64,000 nucleotides of DNA from Actinopolymorpha alba DSM 45243 (GCF_000373925.1 NZ_KB892746.1:220074-284073); one strand, 5' to 3'. Shown: positions 9,239 through 18,577, counted from the first letter of the stretch. The notes: generated by a model not told the origin, from the sequence alone. Numbers and translations: made by a program.

Positions 9239-10183
9239 ATGCGCGCGAGAGGAATCAACTACGACACCGGCTTCTACCCCGGCGGCAGCAGCTCCCGTGA
9301 GGTGTTCGACCCAGAGGTGGTGCGCCGCGAGTTGCGGGTCATCGCCGATGAACTGCACTGCACCGCCGTACGCGTCTCCGGTGGTGACCCCGACCGGCTC
9401 AGCATCGCCGCCGAGCACGCCGCCGCGGCGGGTCTGGAGGTGTGGTTCGCGCCCTTCCCCTGCGAGCTGACCACCGAGGAGATGCTGCCGTACTTCGCCG
9501 AGTGCGCAGAGCGTGCGGAAAACCTCCGCCGGTCGGGAGCCGAGGTCGTCTACGTCATGGGCTGTGAGGCCAGCGGCTTCGCGAAAGGGTTCCTGCGCGG
9601 TGAGACGCTCATGGACCGGATGGACACGCTGATGTCCTACGGCGCATCCGGGGACTGGTCGGAGCTCGGGCCGATGCTGGAGCGGCTGAACGCCTTCCTC
9701 GCCGAGTCGGCGGCGGGCGCGCGGAAGCGGTTCGGTGGGCGGATCACCTACGCCTCGGCGCCGTGGGAGTTCCTTGACTGGAGCCCGTTCGACCTCGTAG
9801 GCGTGGACGCCTACCGTGCCGACCACAACGCCACCCACTTCCGCGAGGAGATCCGCGCGCACACCAAGCACGGCAAGCCGGTCGCGGTCACCGAGTTCGG
9901 CACCTGCGCCTACCAGGGGGCGGGGCGGCGCGGCGGGATGGCCTGGACCGTTCCTGACGGCGCCGTACGCGACGAAGGCGAGCAGGTCCGCTACTTCACC
10001 GAACTCCTCGACGTCTTCGAAGAGGAGGGCATCGACAGCGCGTTCTGGTTCACGTTCGCGGGATACGCGCGGCCGGGCGACCGCGACCTGGGTTCCTACG
10101 GCGTGGTCAGGATGCTCGATGACACCAGGTGGGAGCCGAAGGAGGTCTTCCACACCATGGCGGCGAGGTACGCGCGCGGGTGA
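9239..10183 (+). CDS. TIM-barrel glycoside-hydrolase-like protein of unknown substrate
   Basis: A 314-residue protein with a good AAGGAG site before ATG 9239. It reads as a cytoplasmic beta/alpha barrel: RGINYDTGF at the start, repeated strand-helix units, a barrel strand YASAPWEFLDW, then DLVGVDAY and VAVTEFGTC with Glu219 at the end of a strand, the usual place of a glycosidase catalytic acid. There is no signal peptide. Similar actinobacterial proteins are sometimes labelled abortive infection proteins, a label I cannot support from the sequence. Its link to the PKS cluster is unclear. Confidence 0.6.
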   Translation: MRARGINYDTGFYPGGSSSREVFDPEVVRRELRVIADELHCTAVRVSGGDPDRLSIAAEHAAAAGLEVWFAPFPCELTTEEMLPYFAECAERAENLRRSGAEVVYVMGCEASGFAKGFLRGETLMDRMDTLMSYGASGDWSELGPMLERLNAFLAESAAGARKRFGGRITYASAPWEFLDWSPFDLVGVDAYRADHNATHFREEIRAHTKHGKPVAVTEFGTCAYQGAGRRGGMAWTVPDGAVRDEGEQVRYFTELLDVFEEEGIDSAFWFTFAGYARPGDRDLGSYGVVRMLDDTRWEPKEVFHTMAARYARG

Positions 10184-10225
10184 AGCCCGGGGCTGTGCAG
10201 GTCCTGGCGGGGGTCGACGCCCGGC

Positions 10226-11293
10226 TCACCCCGATGCGGCGAGCCAGGCGTCGATCCCCGCCAGCAGCCGGGCCGTCACATCGCTCGGCGCACACGACGC
10301 CCGCACCGACATCCGGGCCAGCTCGGCAAGCTCGGCGTCGGTGAACCCCAGCCGGCGGGCCAGCGAGTACTGCCCCGCCAGGCGTACCCCGAACAGCAGC
10401 GGGTCATCGGCACCCAGCGCGATCTGGATGCCCGCTTCGTACAGCTTGCGCAGCGGCACGGCGGACGGCTCGGGATAGACACCGAGTGCGACGTTCGACG
10501 CCGGGCACACCTCCAGCGGCACGCCCCGCGCGGCGATCTGGTCCATCAGCGCGGGATCCTCCGCCGACCGGACGCCGTGACCCACCCGGGTGGCGCCCAG
10601 CGCGTCGAGGCAGCCCCGCACGCTGTCGGGTCCGCACAGCTCCCCACCGTGCGGCATGCTCCCGAGGCCGGCTCGCGCGGCGATCGTGAACGCCCGGGCG
10701 AACTCCTCCGGTCGCCCGCGGCGTTCGTCGTTCGACAGCCCGAATCCGACTACGCCGCGACCGGCGTACTGCGCCGCGAGCCGGGCCAGCGTGCGGGCGT
10801 CCAGGGGGTGCCGCGTGCGGTTCGCCGCGATGACGACGGCCACGCCCACACCCGTCCGTTCGGAGGCTTCCCGCGTCGCGTCGAGGACGAGATCGGTGAA
10901 CGCCGTGATCCCGCCGAACCGCCCGCCGTATCCGGAGGGGTCGACCTGGATCTCCAGCCAGTCGGACCCCTCGGCCGCCTCGTCCTCGACGGTCTCGCGC
11001 ACCAGCCGGCGTACGTCCGACTCGCCGCGCAGGACGGATCGGGCGACGTCGTACAACCGCTGGAAGCGGAACCACCCCTTCTCGTCGGTCGCGAGCAGGT
11101 GCGGCGGCCAGTGGTCGCGCAGCGCGTCGGGCAGGCGTACGCCGTGCAGGTCGGCGAGTTCGACCAGCGTCTCGTGCCGCATCGACCCGGTGAAGTGCAG
11201 GTGCAGGTGCGCCTTCGGCAGGGTCTCGACCGGCCGGATCGGTGACTTCGGGTGCGGCGCCGAGCCGTCCGGGTTCGCGGTCACGGCTCTCAC
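10226..11293 (-). CDS. add: Adenosine deaminase
   Basis: A 355-residue metal-dependent deaminase converting adenosine to inosine in purine salvage. Zinc ligands are in LPKAHLHLHFTGSM (His31 and His33). Other family blocks are SMPHGGELCG, RVGHGVRSAEDP and ALGADDPLLFG, the last with the paired aspartates. It begins with GTG at 11293; a second GTG three codons in is also possible. It lies downstream of aspC on the same strand and converges with the glycosidase-like gene. An add-aspC-tRNA-Trp-secE order is common in actinomycetes, so the core genome starts here. Confidence 0.88.
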   Translation of the reverse strand: MRAVTANPDGSAPHPKSPIRPVETLPKAHLHLHFTGSMRHETLVELADLHGVRLPDALRDHWPPHLLATDEKGWFRFQRLYDVARSVLRGESDVRRLVRETVEDEAAEGSDWLEIQVDPSGYGGRFGGITAFTDLVLDATREASERTGVGVAVVIAANRTRHPLDARTLARLAAQYAGRGVVGFGLSNDERRGRPEEFARAFTIAARAGLGSMPHGGELCGPDSVRGCLDALGATRVGHGVRSAEDPALMDQIAARGVPLEVCPASNVALGVYPEPSAVPLRKLYEAGIQIALGADDPLLFGVRLAGQYSLARRLGFTDAELAELARMSVRASCAPSDVTARLLAGIDAWLAASG

Positions 11294-11396
11294 GACCGGC
11301 TTCCCCGGGCCCGCCCGGAGATGACGCGGGGTCCCCGGATTCCCCAGAACTTCCTCGGCATCAGCCGACCCTAGAGGTCTCCCAGAACGACGCGTC

Positions 11397-11436
11397 GCCG
11401 GGGTCGGACGCCGTGTGACGGCGGCCCGGCCCCGGC
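11397..11436 (-). terminator. Nested hairpin downstream of aspC
   Basis: Outer arms GCCGGGG (11397-11403) and CCCCGGC (11430-11436) enclose a perfect inner hairpin CGCCGT-GTG-ACGGCG (11409-11423). It lies in the 179-bp gap between aspC and add on the minus strand. There is no clear U-tract, so termination is plausible but not certain. A smaller 7-bp hairpin (11456-11473) overlaps the aspC stop. Confidence 0.45.
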
Positions 11437-11472
11437 GAGCGAGCGAACCTTCCTCAGAGGTCGCGTGACCTC

Positions 11473-12747
11473 TCAGCTCTGCGCCTCCGAGAGCAGCTTC
11501 TGGATCCGGGTGATCCCCTCGACCAGGTCGTCGTCGCCCAGCGCGTAGGAGAACCGCAGGTAGCCCGGAGTCCCGAACGCCTCGCCCGGAACGGCGGCGA
11601 CCTCGGCCTCCTCGAGGATCAACTCGGCCAGCTCGGCGGAGGTCGCCGGCCGGCGGCCACGGATGAGCCGGCCGAGCGCGCCCTTCACCGAGGGGTAGGC
11701 GTAGAAGGCGCCCTGAGGCGTGGGGCAGGTGAACCCCGGCACGTCGGAGAGGAGCCGCACGATGGTCTTGCGCCGCCGGTCGAACGCCTCCCGCATCGTG
11801 GCCGCCGCCGACAGGTCACCCGACACCGCGGCGATCGCGGCCCGCTGGGCGACATTGCTGACGTTGCCGGTCGCGTGCGACTGCAGGTTGGCGCCGGCCT
11901 TCACGACGTCGGCGGGGCCGATCAGCCAGCCGACCCGCCAGCCGGTCATGGCGTAGGTCTTGGCGACGCCGTTGACGACGATGCACCGGTCGGCGATCTC
12001 GGGCACCTCGACGGGGATCGACGCGGACTTCACGCCGTCGTAGGTGAGGTGCTCGTAGATCTCGTCGGTGATGATCCACAGGCCGTTGTCGTACGCCCAG
12101 CGGCCGATCTCGCGGAGCCGCTCGGCGGGGTAGACCGAGCCGGTCGGGTTGGACGGCGAGCACATCAGGAGCACCTTGGTCCGCGGCGTCCGCGCGGCCT
12201 CGAGCTGCTCGATGGTCACCAGGTAGTTCTGTGCCTCGTCGGTGACCACCGGCACCGACACGCCGCCGGCGAGGGCGATCGACTCGGGGTAGGTCGTCCA
12301 GTACGGCGCGGGAAGCAGCACCTCGTCGCCTGGGTCGAGCAGCACCGCGAAGGCTTCGTAGACCGCCTGCTTGCCGCCGTTGGTGACGAGGACCTGGCTC
12401 GCCTTCACGGCGTACCCGGAGTCGCGCGCGGTCTTGGCGGCGATCGCCTCCCGCAGCTCGGGCAGGCCGCCCGCGGGGGTGTAGCGGTGGTTGCGCGGGT
12501 CGCGGCAGGCTTCGACCGCGGCCTCGACGATGTAGTCGGGGGTCGGGAAGTCGGGCTCACCCGCGCCGAAGCCGATGACCGGGCGCCCGGCGGCCTTCAG
12601 CGCCTTCGCCTTCGCATCGACCGCGAGCGTCGCGGATTCGGCAATCGCGCCGATCCGGGCGGAGATGCGAGCCCGGTCGACCTGGGTGGGAGCGTCGGGG
12701 GAGGCGTCTGCGGCCGGCTGGAGGGGGCCGCCGTCGGTGCTGGTCAT
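11473..12747 (-). CDS. aspC: Aspartate aminotransferase (class I, PLP-dependent)
   Basis: A 424-residue fold-type I aminotransferase interconverting aspartate and oxaloacetate with glutamate and 2-oxoglutarate. Seen are the N-terminal [14 protein letters not shown], the PLP-phosphate region [33 protein letters not shown], and the PLP lysine in [17 protein letters not shown]. The start at 12747 (MTSTDGG) is chosen over an upstream ATG because that extension is low-complexity and reaches into the divergent promoter region. It is transcribed away from tRNA-Trp. Confidence 0.9.
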   Translation of the reverse strand: MTSTDGGPLQPAADASPDAPTQVDRARISARIGAIAESATLAVDAKAKALKAAGRPVIGFGAGEPDFPTPDYIVEAAVEACRDPRNHRYTPAGGLPELREAIAAKTARDSGYAVKASQVLVTNGGKQAVYEAFAVLLDPGDEVLLPAPYWTTYPESIALAGGVSVPVVTDEAQNYLVTIEQLEAARTPRTKVLLMCSPSNPTGSVYPAERLREIGRWAYDNGLWIITDEIYEHLTYDGVKSASIPVEVPEIADRCIVVNGVAKTYAMTGWRVGWLIGPADVVKAGANLQSHATGNVSNVAQRAAIAAVSGDLSAAATMREAFDRRRKTIVRLLSDVPGFTCPTPQGAFYAYPSVKGALGRLIRGRRPATSAELAELILEEAEVAAVPGEAFGTPGYLRFSYALGDDDLVEGITRIQKLLSEAQS

Positions 12748-12944
12748 GACGCTTATCGTGGCACTTGTCTGGCCTTCGGGGCCGCGCGCCCCCCGCACTC
12801 CAGCGCGCCCACGAGGTTGGGGCGGTTCGACCACCTTGCCTATGACCCCGTACACTCATGCTTCTGGTGGTCGTAGGACCTCTCCGAGGTGTGCCCGGCG
12901 TGCGTTCCACGCGGGGGATATGGGAGGGTTTCTCGGGCCTCCGG

Positions 12945-13017
12945 AGGGCAGTGGCTCAATTGGTAGAGCACCGGTCTCCAAAACCGGCGGTTGGGGGTTC
13001 GAGTCCCTCCTGCCCTG
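12945..13017 (+). tRNA. tRNA-Trp (anticodon CCA)
   Basis: A full cloverleaf: acceptor AGGGCAG (12945-12951) pairs with CTGCCCT (13010-13016) and the discriminator is G. The D-arm is GGCTCAATTGGTAGAGC. The anticodon stem CCGGT/ACCGG encloses CTCCAAA, giving CCA at 12978-12980. The T-arm is GGGGGTTCGAGTCCCTC. The 3' CCA is not encoded. Placement just upstream of secE-nusG is typical for actinobacteria. Confidence 0.97.
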
Positions 13018-13175
13018 CTGATTTCGGCCTGACGGTCGGAGTCGCGTGCGTCGCCCGAGGCGGGCGATGTGCGAGAAGCCGCACTGACGGGGACGCTCGT
13101 TCGTTCTTCCTTCAGGTGCGACCTCTCAGCCCGGCGGAGTGTCCGGCCGGGTCCGAAGACCGGTGAGGACGAACA

Positions 13176-13433
13176 GTGACGGAGACGCGCGGATCGACCG
13201 CGACCCCGGAGCGTGCTCGCCCGGCGAGGAAGGGTGAAGCCGGCGGGCCACTTGCGCGTGCCAGCCTCTTCTATCGCCAGGTCGTCGCCGAGCTGCGCAA
13301 GGTCATCTGGCCGACCCGCGAGCAGCTCACGACGTACTGGCTTGTCGTGCTCGTCTTCGTGCTGGTAGTGATCGCGATCGTCTCCCTTCTCGACCTGGGG
13401 ATCGGCTGGGCGATGTTCAAGGTCTTCGGCTGA
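13176..13433 (+). CDS. secE: Preprotein translocase subunit SecE
   Basis: An 85-residue single-span SecE. A charged low-complexity N-terminus of about 28 residues is followed by the family block FYRQVVAELRKVIWPTREQL and one membrane helix (about residues 49-78, YWLVVLVFVLVVIAIVSLLD). It clamps SecY at the plasma membrane. The GTG start has GAGGA seven bases upstream. It lies between tRNA-Trp and nusG, as usual. Confidence 0.95.
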   Translation: MTETRGSTATPERARPARKGEAGGPLARASLFYRQVVAELRKVIWPTREQLTTYWLVVLVFVLVVIAIVSLLDLGIGWAMFKVFG

Positions 13434-13555
13434 CACCCGACCCGGCTTGATCGGACCCGATACCGACGGGGCGCCGCCAGAGGTCAGTGCCGTACGACCA
13501 CAATGGATGTACGACCACATAGAACTGCTGCGAGAGAGAAGACGGAGTGCCAATA

Positions 13556-14392
13556 GTGTCCGACCTCGACGACGAGATCCGCGGCTCGCACGGCGCGGAG
13601 TCGGAGCAGGCGGCTGACGTGCCTGCCCACGAGGCCTCCGCTGACGATGCCGGTGACGTCGAGGAGGCCGGCGCGGAATCCGCCGCGCCAGGGGACCTCG
13701 ACGACACCGAAGGTGCCGCCGACACCACGACCGCCGATGCCGACGAGACCGCCGGCGAGCCTGACGAAGAGTCGGCCGGCGAGCCTGACGAAGAGTCGGC
13801 CGAGGGTGACGACATCCTCGCCGAGTTCCGCGCCACGCTGCGGTCCAAGCCTGGCGACTGGTACGTCATCCACACCTACTCAGGTATGGAAAACCGGGTC
13901 AAAGCCAACCTCGAGAACCGCATCCAGTCCCTCAACATGGAGGACTACATCTTCGAGGTGGTCGTCCCTCAGGAAGAGGTCGCGGAGATCAAGAACGGCC
14001 AGCGCCGGATGGTCCGGCGTACCGTCCTGCCCGGTTATGTACTCGTCCGGATGGATCTCACCGACGAGTCCTGGGCCGCCGTACGCCACACGCCGTCGGT
14101 GACCGGATTCGTCGGCCACGCCCACCAGCCGGTCCCGCTCAGCCTCGACGAGGTCGAGAAGATGTTGGCGCCTGTGGTCGTCGAGGCCAAGGAGCCCGAC
14201 AAGAAGAAGAAGGCCGAGGTCGTCGACTTCGAGGTGGGCGACTCGGTCATGGTGGTCGACGGACCGTTCGCGACGTTGCACGCCACGATCACCGAGCTCA
14301 ACCCCGACGCTCAGAGGGTCAAGGCCCTCGTCGAGATCTTCGGCCGGGAGACCCCCGTGGAGCTGTCGTTCACGCAGATCCAGAAGGTCTGA
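13556..14392 (+). CDS. nusG: Transcription termination/antitermination factor NusG
   Basis: About 278 residues, longer than E. coli NusG because of an acidic N-terminal tail of some 95 residues, a known actinobacterial trait. The NGN domain begins at [16 protein letters not shown] and the C-terminal KOW domain at [17 protein letters not shown] 13556 is chosen because GGAG lies eight bases upstream; a GTG at 13547, overlapping that GGAG, is the alternative. It couples RNA polymerase with Rho and with S10 on the ribosome. The tail contains a perfect 24-bp tandem repeat. Confidence 0.93.
   Translation: MSDLDDEIRGSHGAESEQAADVPAHEASADDAGDVEEAGAESAAPGDLDDTEGAADTTTADADETAGEPDEESAGEPDEESAEGDDILAEFRATLRSKPGDWYVIHTYSGMENRVKANLENRIQSLNMEDYIFEVVVPQEEVAEIKNGQRRMVRRTVLPGYVLVRMDLTDESWAAVRHTPSVTGFVGHAHQPVPLSLDEVEKMLAPVVVEAKEPDKKKKAEVVDFEVGDSVMVVDGPFATLHATITELNPDAQRVKALVEIFGRETPVELSFTQIQKV
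13751..13798 (+). repeat. Perfect 24-bp tandem duplication in the NusG acidic tail
   Basis: Two identical in-frame 24-bp units encode AGEPDEES twice. This is a recent duplication in a disordered acidic region; frame and fold are not affected. Confidence 0.9.
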
Positions 14393-14437
14393 TCGGCCCG
14401 CCGACTCACCTTTCCACCCGCCCAGAGGACCCGAAGA

Positions 14438-14869
14438 ATGCCTCCTAAGAAGAAGATCGCCTCCGTTCTCAAGCTCCAGCTGCAGGCTGGTGCCGCGACG
14501 CCCGCCCCGCCCGTGGGTACGGTGCTCGGCCCGACCGGCATCAACATCATGGAGTTCACGAAGGCCTACAACGCCGCGACCGAGTCGATGCGGGGCAACG
14601 TCATTCCCGCTGAGATCACGATCTACGAAGACCGGTCGTTCAGCTTCGTCACCAAGACGCCGCCGGCGGTCGAGCTGATCAAGAAGGCCGCTGGCCTCAG
14701 CAAGGGCTCGCCGACGCCGCACTCGGCCAAGGTCGCCTCGATTTCCCGTGACCAGGTGCGCGAGATCGCCCATGTCAAGATGCCCGACCTCAACGCCAAC
14801 GACGTCGATGCCGCGATGAAGATCGTCGAGGGCACCGCGCGTTCGATGGGCGTCACCGTCAACGACTAG
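14438..14869 (+). CDS. rplK: 50S ribosomal protein L11
   Basis: A 143-residue L11, full length, with the N-terminal GTPase-centre domain and C-terminal rRNA-binding domain ([41 protein letters not shown]). It helps recruit elongation factors at the stalk base. The helix-1 region reads [15 protein letters not shown]: the residue aligned with E. coli Pro26 is Thr28, a position where thiopeptide resistance mutations occur. Some related genera may also have Thr here. It is the first gene of the rplK-rplA pair after nusG. Confidence 0.96.
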   Translation: MPPKKKIASVLKLQLQAGAATPAPPVGTVLGPTGINIMEFTKAYNAATESMRGNVIPAEITIYEDRSFSFVTKTPPAVELIKKAAGLSKGSPTPHSAKVASISRDQVREIAHVKMPDLNANDVDAAMKIVEGTARSMGVTVND

Positions 14870-14959
14870 TACGTCAGGCCTGGTGCGCAGCCGCGCACCA
14901 GCCGTGGAAGGGCCACGCGCTGGCCCGCACCACAACTCCCATCCACACCGAGGAGAACC

Positions 14960-15670
14960 ATGAAGCGCAGCAAGTCCTACCGCGCGGCAGCGGAAAAGAT
15001 CGACCAGGCGAGCGTCTACGCTCCGCTCGAGGCGATCCAGATGGCGAAGCAGAGCGCCAGCAAGAAGTTCGACGAGACCGTCGACGTCGCCATCCGGCTC
15101 GGAGTCGACCCCCGCAAGGCTGACCAGATGGTCCGCGGCACCGTCAACCTCCCACACGGCACCGGCAAGACCGCACGGGTCCTGGTCTTCGCCACCGGCC
15201 AGAAGGCTGACGATGCTCGCGCCGCCGGCGCCGACTTCGTGGGGTCAGACGACCTGATCGAACGCATCAACGGCGGCTGGCTCGACTTCGACGCCGTAGT
15301 CGCGACGCCCGACCTGATGGGTAAGGTCGGCCGGCTCGGCCGGGTCCTGGGCCCGCGCGGCCTCATGCCGAACCCCAAGACCGGCACCGTCACCCCTGAC
15401 GTCACCAAGGCCGTGACCGACATCAAGGGCGGCAAGATCGAGTTCCGTGTCGACCGGCACGCGAACCTCCACTTCATCATCGGCAAGGCGTCGTTCAGCG
15501 AGCAGCAGCTGACCGAAAACTACGGCGCGGCGCTCGACGAGGTGCTCCGGCTCAAGCCGTCGTCCTCGAAGGGGCGCTACGTTCGCCGCGTGACGGTCTC
15601 GACCACGATGGGCCCCGGCATTCCGGTCGACCCCAACAAGGTGGTCGTGACCGCCGACGCCGCGAGCTGA
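14960..15670 (+). CDS. rplA: 50S ribosomal protein L1
   Basis: A 236-residue L1 of normal length: [56 protein letters not shown] and [17 protein letters not shown]. It forms the L1 stalk at the E site and in many bacteria represses its own operon at the mRNA. The good GAGGAG site lies before ATG 14960. A strong terminator follows, so rplK-rplA ends here and is separate from rplJ-rplL. Confidence 0.96.
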   Translation: MKRSKSYRAAAEKIDQASVYAPLEAIQMAKQSASKKFDETVDVAIRLGVDPRKADQMVRGTVNLPHGTGKTARVLVFATGQKADDARAAGADFVGSDDLIERINGGWLDFDAVVATPDLMGKVGRLGRVLGPRGLMPNPKTGTVTPDVTKAVTDIKGGKIEFRVDRHANLHFIIGKASFSEQQLTENYGAALDEVLRLKPSSSKGRYVRRVTVSTTMGPGIPVDPNKVVVTADAAS

Positions 15671-15696
15671 TCGGGCAACCCCAGCCAGGCTCACAA

Positions 15697-15736
15697 CCGA
15701 ACGCCCCCGACGCACACAGCGCTCGGGGGCGTTCGG
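15697..15736 (+). terminator. Rho-independent terminator after rplA
   Basis: Perfect 14-bp stem CCGAACGCCCCCGA (15697-15710) with TCGGGGGCGTTCGG (15723-15736), 12-base loop, followed by CATTTGTTTG. It is 27 bases after the rplA stop. Confidence 0.88.
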
Positions 15737-15896
15737 CATTTGTTTGTCCGGACGTTCGTACGAAGCAACCGTGGCCGTCGGTGTGGCGTCCTAAGCTACG
15801 AGATCGGCGCTTTCGGGTGTCGGTCACGTTCTGTTAGCGTAGGCCAGCTTTGTCTCTGGGGCGGAGACATGCGATCGCCATTGGGGGTTCGAGGTC

Positions 15897-16499
15897 GTGC
15901 GGGTAACGGTGGGGCGCGCCGTGGCGGCAGCCGTGGCACTGGGATTGGCATTGTCAGCGTGTGGGACCGGCTCGCCCGAGCCGACCTCGCTTCAGACGTC
16001 ATCCGAAAGCGCGACCGCCACCCCCTCGCCGACACCAACTCCCACCCCGACCGCTTCCGCCAGCACCACCAAACCCGGTCGGGTCGAAATCACCAAGGGG
16101 CCAGGACCCACCGGGCCGGACGTCGAGGCGGTCAAGGCGTTCGTGGCTGGCTATTTCAGTGGAATCAACAAGGCCATCGAGACCGGTAAGGTCGGCGGCG
16201 TCCGTTCGATGTACACCAGCGGATGCCTCGACTGCGTACAACTTGTCTCGAGTATTCGATCCACTTACGGCAGCGGCGGCAAGTTTGTCGGCGGGCTCTA
16301 CACGCAGAACCAGATCGACGTCGTTGCGCTATCTGGGAAGACCTACATCGTGCACGTCACGTCGCTCGCGACCGCCTGGAAGCAGTACAACCGGGCCGGA
16401 AGTGTCGTCAACCAGGGCCCAGCCGAGAGGGTTACCTATTCCTACGGCGTTCAGAAGATCAACAACCGCTGGCAGTTGACAGCCGGAGGGAAGCGATGA
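15897..16499 (+). CDS. Secreted lipoprotein, DUF6318-like
   Basis: 200 residues. It has a lipoprotein signal (VAAAVALGLALSAC, lipobox LSAC), then a Ser/Thr/Pro-rich linker of about 35 residues, then a compact domain: AVKAFVAGYFSGINKAIETG, a CLDC pair, and GGLYTQNQIDVVALSGKTY. The short helix plus Cys pair resembles the DUF6318 family of actinobacterial lipoproteins, whose function I do not know. The start is GTG 15897. Its stop overlaps the next ATG as ATGA. Visibly less G+C-rich than its ribosomal neighbours. Confidence 0.75.
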   Translation: MRVTVGRAVAAAVALGLALSACGTGSPEPTSLQTSSESATATPSPTPTPTPTASASTTKPGRVEITKGPGPTGPDVEAVKAFVAGYFSGINKAIETGKVGGVRSMYTSGCLDCVQLVSSIRSTYGSGGKFVGGLYTQNQIDVVALSGKTYIVHVTSLATAWKQYNRAGSVVNQGPAERVTYSYGVQKINNRWQLTAGGKR

Positions 16500-17371
16500 G
16501 ACGCGTCGTTGGTGTCGCTGTGAGTGGGCTCGTGCTCGCGGGCTTCGGCCTGTTGGCGCCGATCGCGCGAGCGGAAGTCCCACGCGGCAGCGTGGGCTGG
16601 CAGTACAGCGAATCGGGGAGGGGTTATTACCAGCCTCCGCAGGGCGAACCAGCTCCGTCGCAGCCGCCTGGTCCGAATGACTGGGTCGAGCAGGTGCTCA
16701 TCAACCAGCCAGAGTGGGATTGCCAAGGTGCTGGGATTGGTAACTGCGACCCCCTTTCCATCTGGTGCAACCCAGACCTGACGCCCGACGTCCGCCAACC
16801 GATCTATGTGCGATCCGTGCTCCGCTATCAGTGGAAGGATCGCGACGACCGCGCGAAGTGGCAGGGGACCGCGGACTGCTACCCGACCCCTGAATGGGTG
16901 CCCATCGAGCAGATCAGCTACGACTTCAAGTACGAGATCCAGCGAGAGCTCCCCGCGCCGACAATTGAGCTTCGCCCTAACCCAAAGACGTTCGTCAACC
17001 TGCCGACCATTGTGTCGGCGCCTGATCCAGGGCCTCAGGATTTCGAGATTGTCGTGCCACCATCGCAAGGCCGGACCTTCCCGTTGCGTGGGCAGATCCA
17101 CGCCGAACCCGACTACACCTGGACCTTCGAGGGCGGTAAGACTGTGAAGGGCCCAGGCAGGCCGTTCGACGGCACGCTTCCAGAGGATCGGCCCGGCTAC
17201 TACGTGACGAACACGTTCAGCACGACTGGCCAAAAGAATGTTCATCTGCGAGTTCGGTGGACCGGTACGGTAACCGTGGACACTCTCCCACCCGAGCCAA
17301 TCCTGCCGGTCGAATTCGAGGCCAACACGACGATCGACGTCGTTGAAGCCAAGTCGGTGCTGGAGCGCTAG
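16496..17371 (+). CDS. Secreted protein with C-terminal PKD-like fold, function unknown
   Basis: 291 residues beginning at ATG 16496, which overlaps the previous stop. A Sec signal (VVGVAVSGLVLAGFGLLA, then ARA as a likely cleavage site) is followed by a Cys-containing region (DCQGAGIGNCDP, later TADCYPTPEW). The C-terminal part (FPLRGQIHAEPDYTWTFEGG, TFSTTGQKNVHLRVRW) looks like a PKD/Ig-like beta domain. No enzyme motif is seen. It is coupled with the DUF6318-like lipoprotein, so the two may act together on the outer face of the membrane. Confidence 0.7.
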   Translation: MRRVVGVAVSGLVLAGFGLLAPIARAEVPRGSVGWQYSESGRGYYQPPQGEPAPSQPPGPNDWVEQVLINQPEWDCQGAGIGNCDPLSIWCNPDLTPDVRQPIYVRSVLRYQWKDRDDRAKWQGTADCYPTPEWVPIEQISYDFKYEIQRELPAPTIELRPNPKTFVNLPTIVSAPDPGPQDFEIVVPPSQGRTFPLRGQIHAEPDYTWTFEGGKTVKGPGRPFDGTLPEDRPGYYVTNTFSTTGQKNVHLRVRWTGTVTVDTLPPEPILPVEFEANTTIDVVEAKSVLER

Positions 17372-17565
17372 GTCCCACTGAACGTACGCGAAAGCACTTA
17401 CGCCTGGACGGCGCCCTGTTTCTCTACGCGCGCAGGTCTTTGGTCACGGACGGTGGCCTGTCACGAACCCTCGGTGGGGTGCCGGCTGCCGTCGTACCGG
17501 CCGCTAGGATGCGCGGACGTGCCATGGCGGCCGGTCATCCCCGTAGCCCACTGAACGCCACGGCA

Positions 17566-17626
17566 TCGGTGTAGCTCAGCTGGGAGGGGACGACGCGGTA
17601 ACGCTCGTCCAGGGCTGATTCCTTGT
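17566..17626 (+). other. tRNA-like sequence, possible degraded tRNA
   Basis: GGTGTAGCTCAGCTGGGAG at 17569-17587 is the canonical D-arm of many tRNAs. It is followed by a hairpin GGACGA/TCGTCC and by GGCTGATTCC, which faintly recalls a T-arm. Acceptor arms do not pair, so no working tRNA can be drawn. Coincidence is possible. Confidence 0.25.
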
Positions 17627-17668
17627 GTTGTCCATCGGGGGCTAGCACGACAATCGGAGGTTTCTCGA

Positions 17669-18559
17669 ATGGATCTGCGGCGCTTTGCCGTAAGCGCGGG
17701 CGCGCTTTCCCTGGCGTTCACCATGGCGGCCTGCGGTGGGGGTGACTCCACTGAGGGCACCGCCACCACGAAGCCCGACACGAGCGCGGCGGCCAGCGCG
17801 AGCCCGACGAAGTCCCCGGCGGACGACTCGACGCAGGGTAATGGCTCCGACAACGCGGCGAGCCCAGCCAAGGGTACGAAGGTTGATGCCACTGCCCTCA
17901 CCACCACGATGCTGGCCGCCGCTGAGGCGAAGAAGACCGCCAAGATCAAGTCGGGTTCGGCGGGTACGCCGATGGGCGACCTCACTGGCGAGGTGCGCAT
18001 GGGCGGGGCCTCGAACGTCGCGGCAAAGCTGGAGATGGGCTCCGGAGCCACCAAGACTGGCATGATCATCCTGCCGGACGCGCTTTACATGAAGACTCCG
18101 GGAATGACCACGGATCCCCAGAAGCCGTGGGTCAACCTCGAGGCCGCCGGCGACAGCCCAAGCGCGAAGATGCTCGCGACCTCGATGGCCCAGATGCGCC
18201 AGAACATGGACCCGACCTCGCAGTTCGAGGTCATCAAGTACGCGACCATCACCTCGGAAGGCCCTGACCAGGTGGAGGGATCGGCCGCCACGAAGTACGC
18301 CGTGTCGGTGAACGTCAGCGACGTCGCGAAAGCGCAGCCTGACCTCAAGGAGGCCTACCAACTCCTGGAGTCGCAGGGCATCAAGGAAATCAAGTACAGC
18401 CTCTGGCTCGACGACGAATCGCTGCCGGTGCGGGTGAGCATGCAGCTCCCGGGCGCTGCCGGCGGCATGGACCTCGTCTACTACGACTGGGGAAAGCCGG
18501 TCGACATCTCGGCACCGCCGGCCAGCCAGGTCGGGAAGCTCAAGGACACCAATCAGTGA
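17669..18559 (+). CDS. LppX/LprG-like lipoprotein
   Basis: 296 residues. The signal peptide ends in lipobox MAAC (FTMAACGGG), followed by a Thr/Ser/Ala-rich tether of about 45 residues and a beta-rich domain (TKTGMIILPDALYMKTPGM, EIKYSLWLDDESLPVRVSMQ, DLVYYDWGKPVDI). This matches the LppX/LprAFG-like fold that binds lipids in a half-barrel in mycobacteria; lipid binding here is inferred. Ribosome site GGAGG lies before ATG 17669. A lipoprotein gene between rplA and rplJ also occurs in other actinomycetes. It ends in a very strong terminator. Confidence 0.8.
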   Translation: MDLRRFAVSAGALSLAFTMAACGGGDSTEGTATTKPDTSAAASASPTKSPADDSTQGNGSDNAASPAKGTKVDATALTTTMLAAAEAKKTAKIKSGSAGTPMGDLTGEVRMGGASNVAAKLEMGSGATKTGMIILPDALYMKTPGMTTDPQKPWVNLEAAGDSPSAKMLATSMAQMRQNMDPTSQFEVIKYATITSEGPDQVEGSAATKYAVSVNVSDVAKAQPDLKEAYQLLESQGIKEIKYSLWLDDESLPVRVSMQLPGAAGGMDLVYYDWGKPVDISAPPASQVGKLKDTNQ

Positions 18560-18577
18560 CGCTGACGGCCTAACTTG

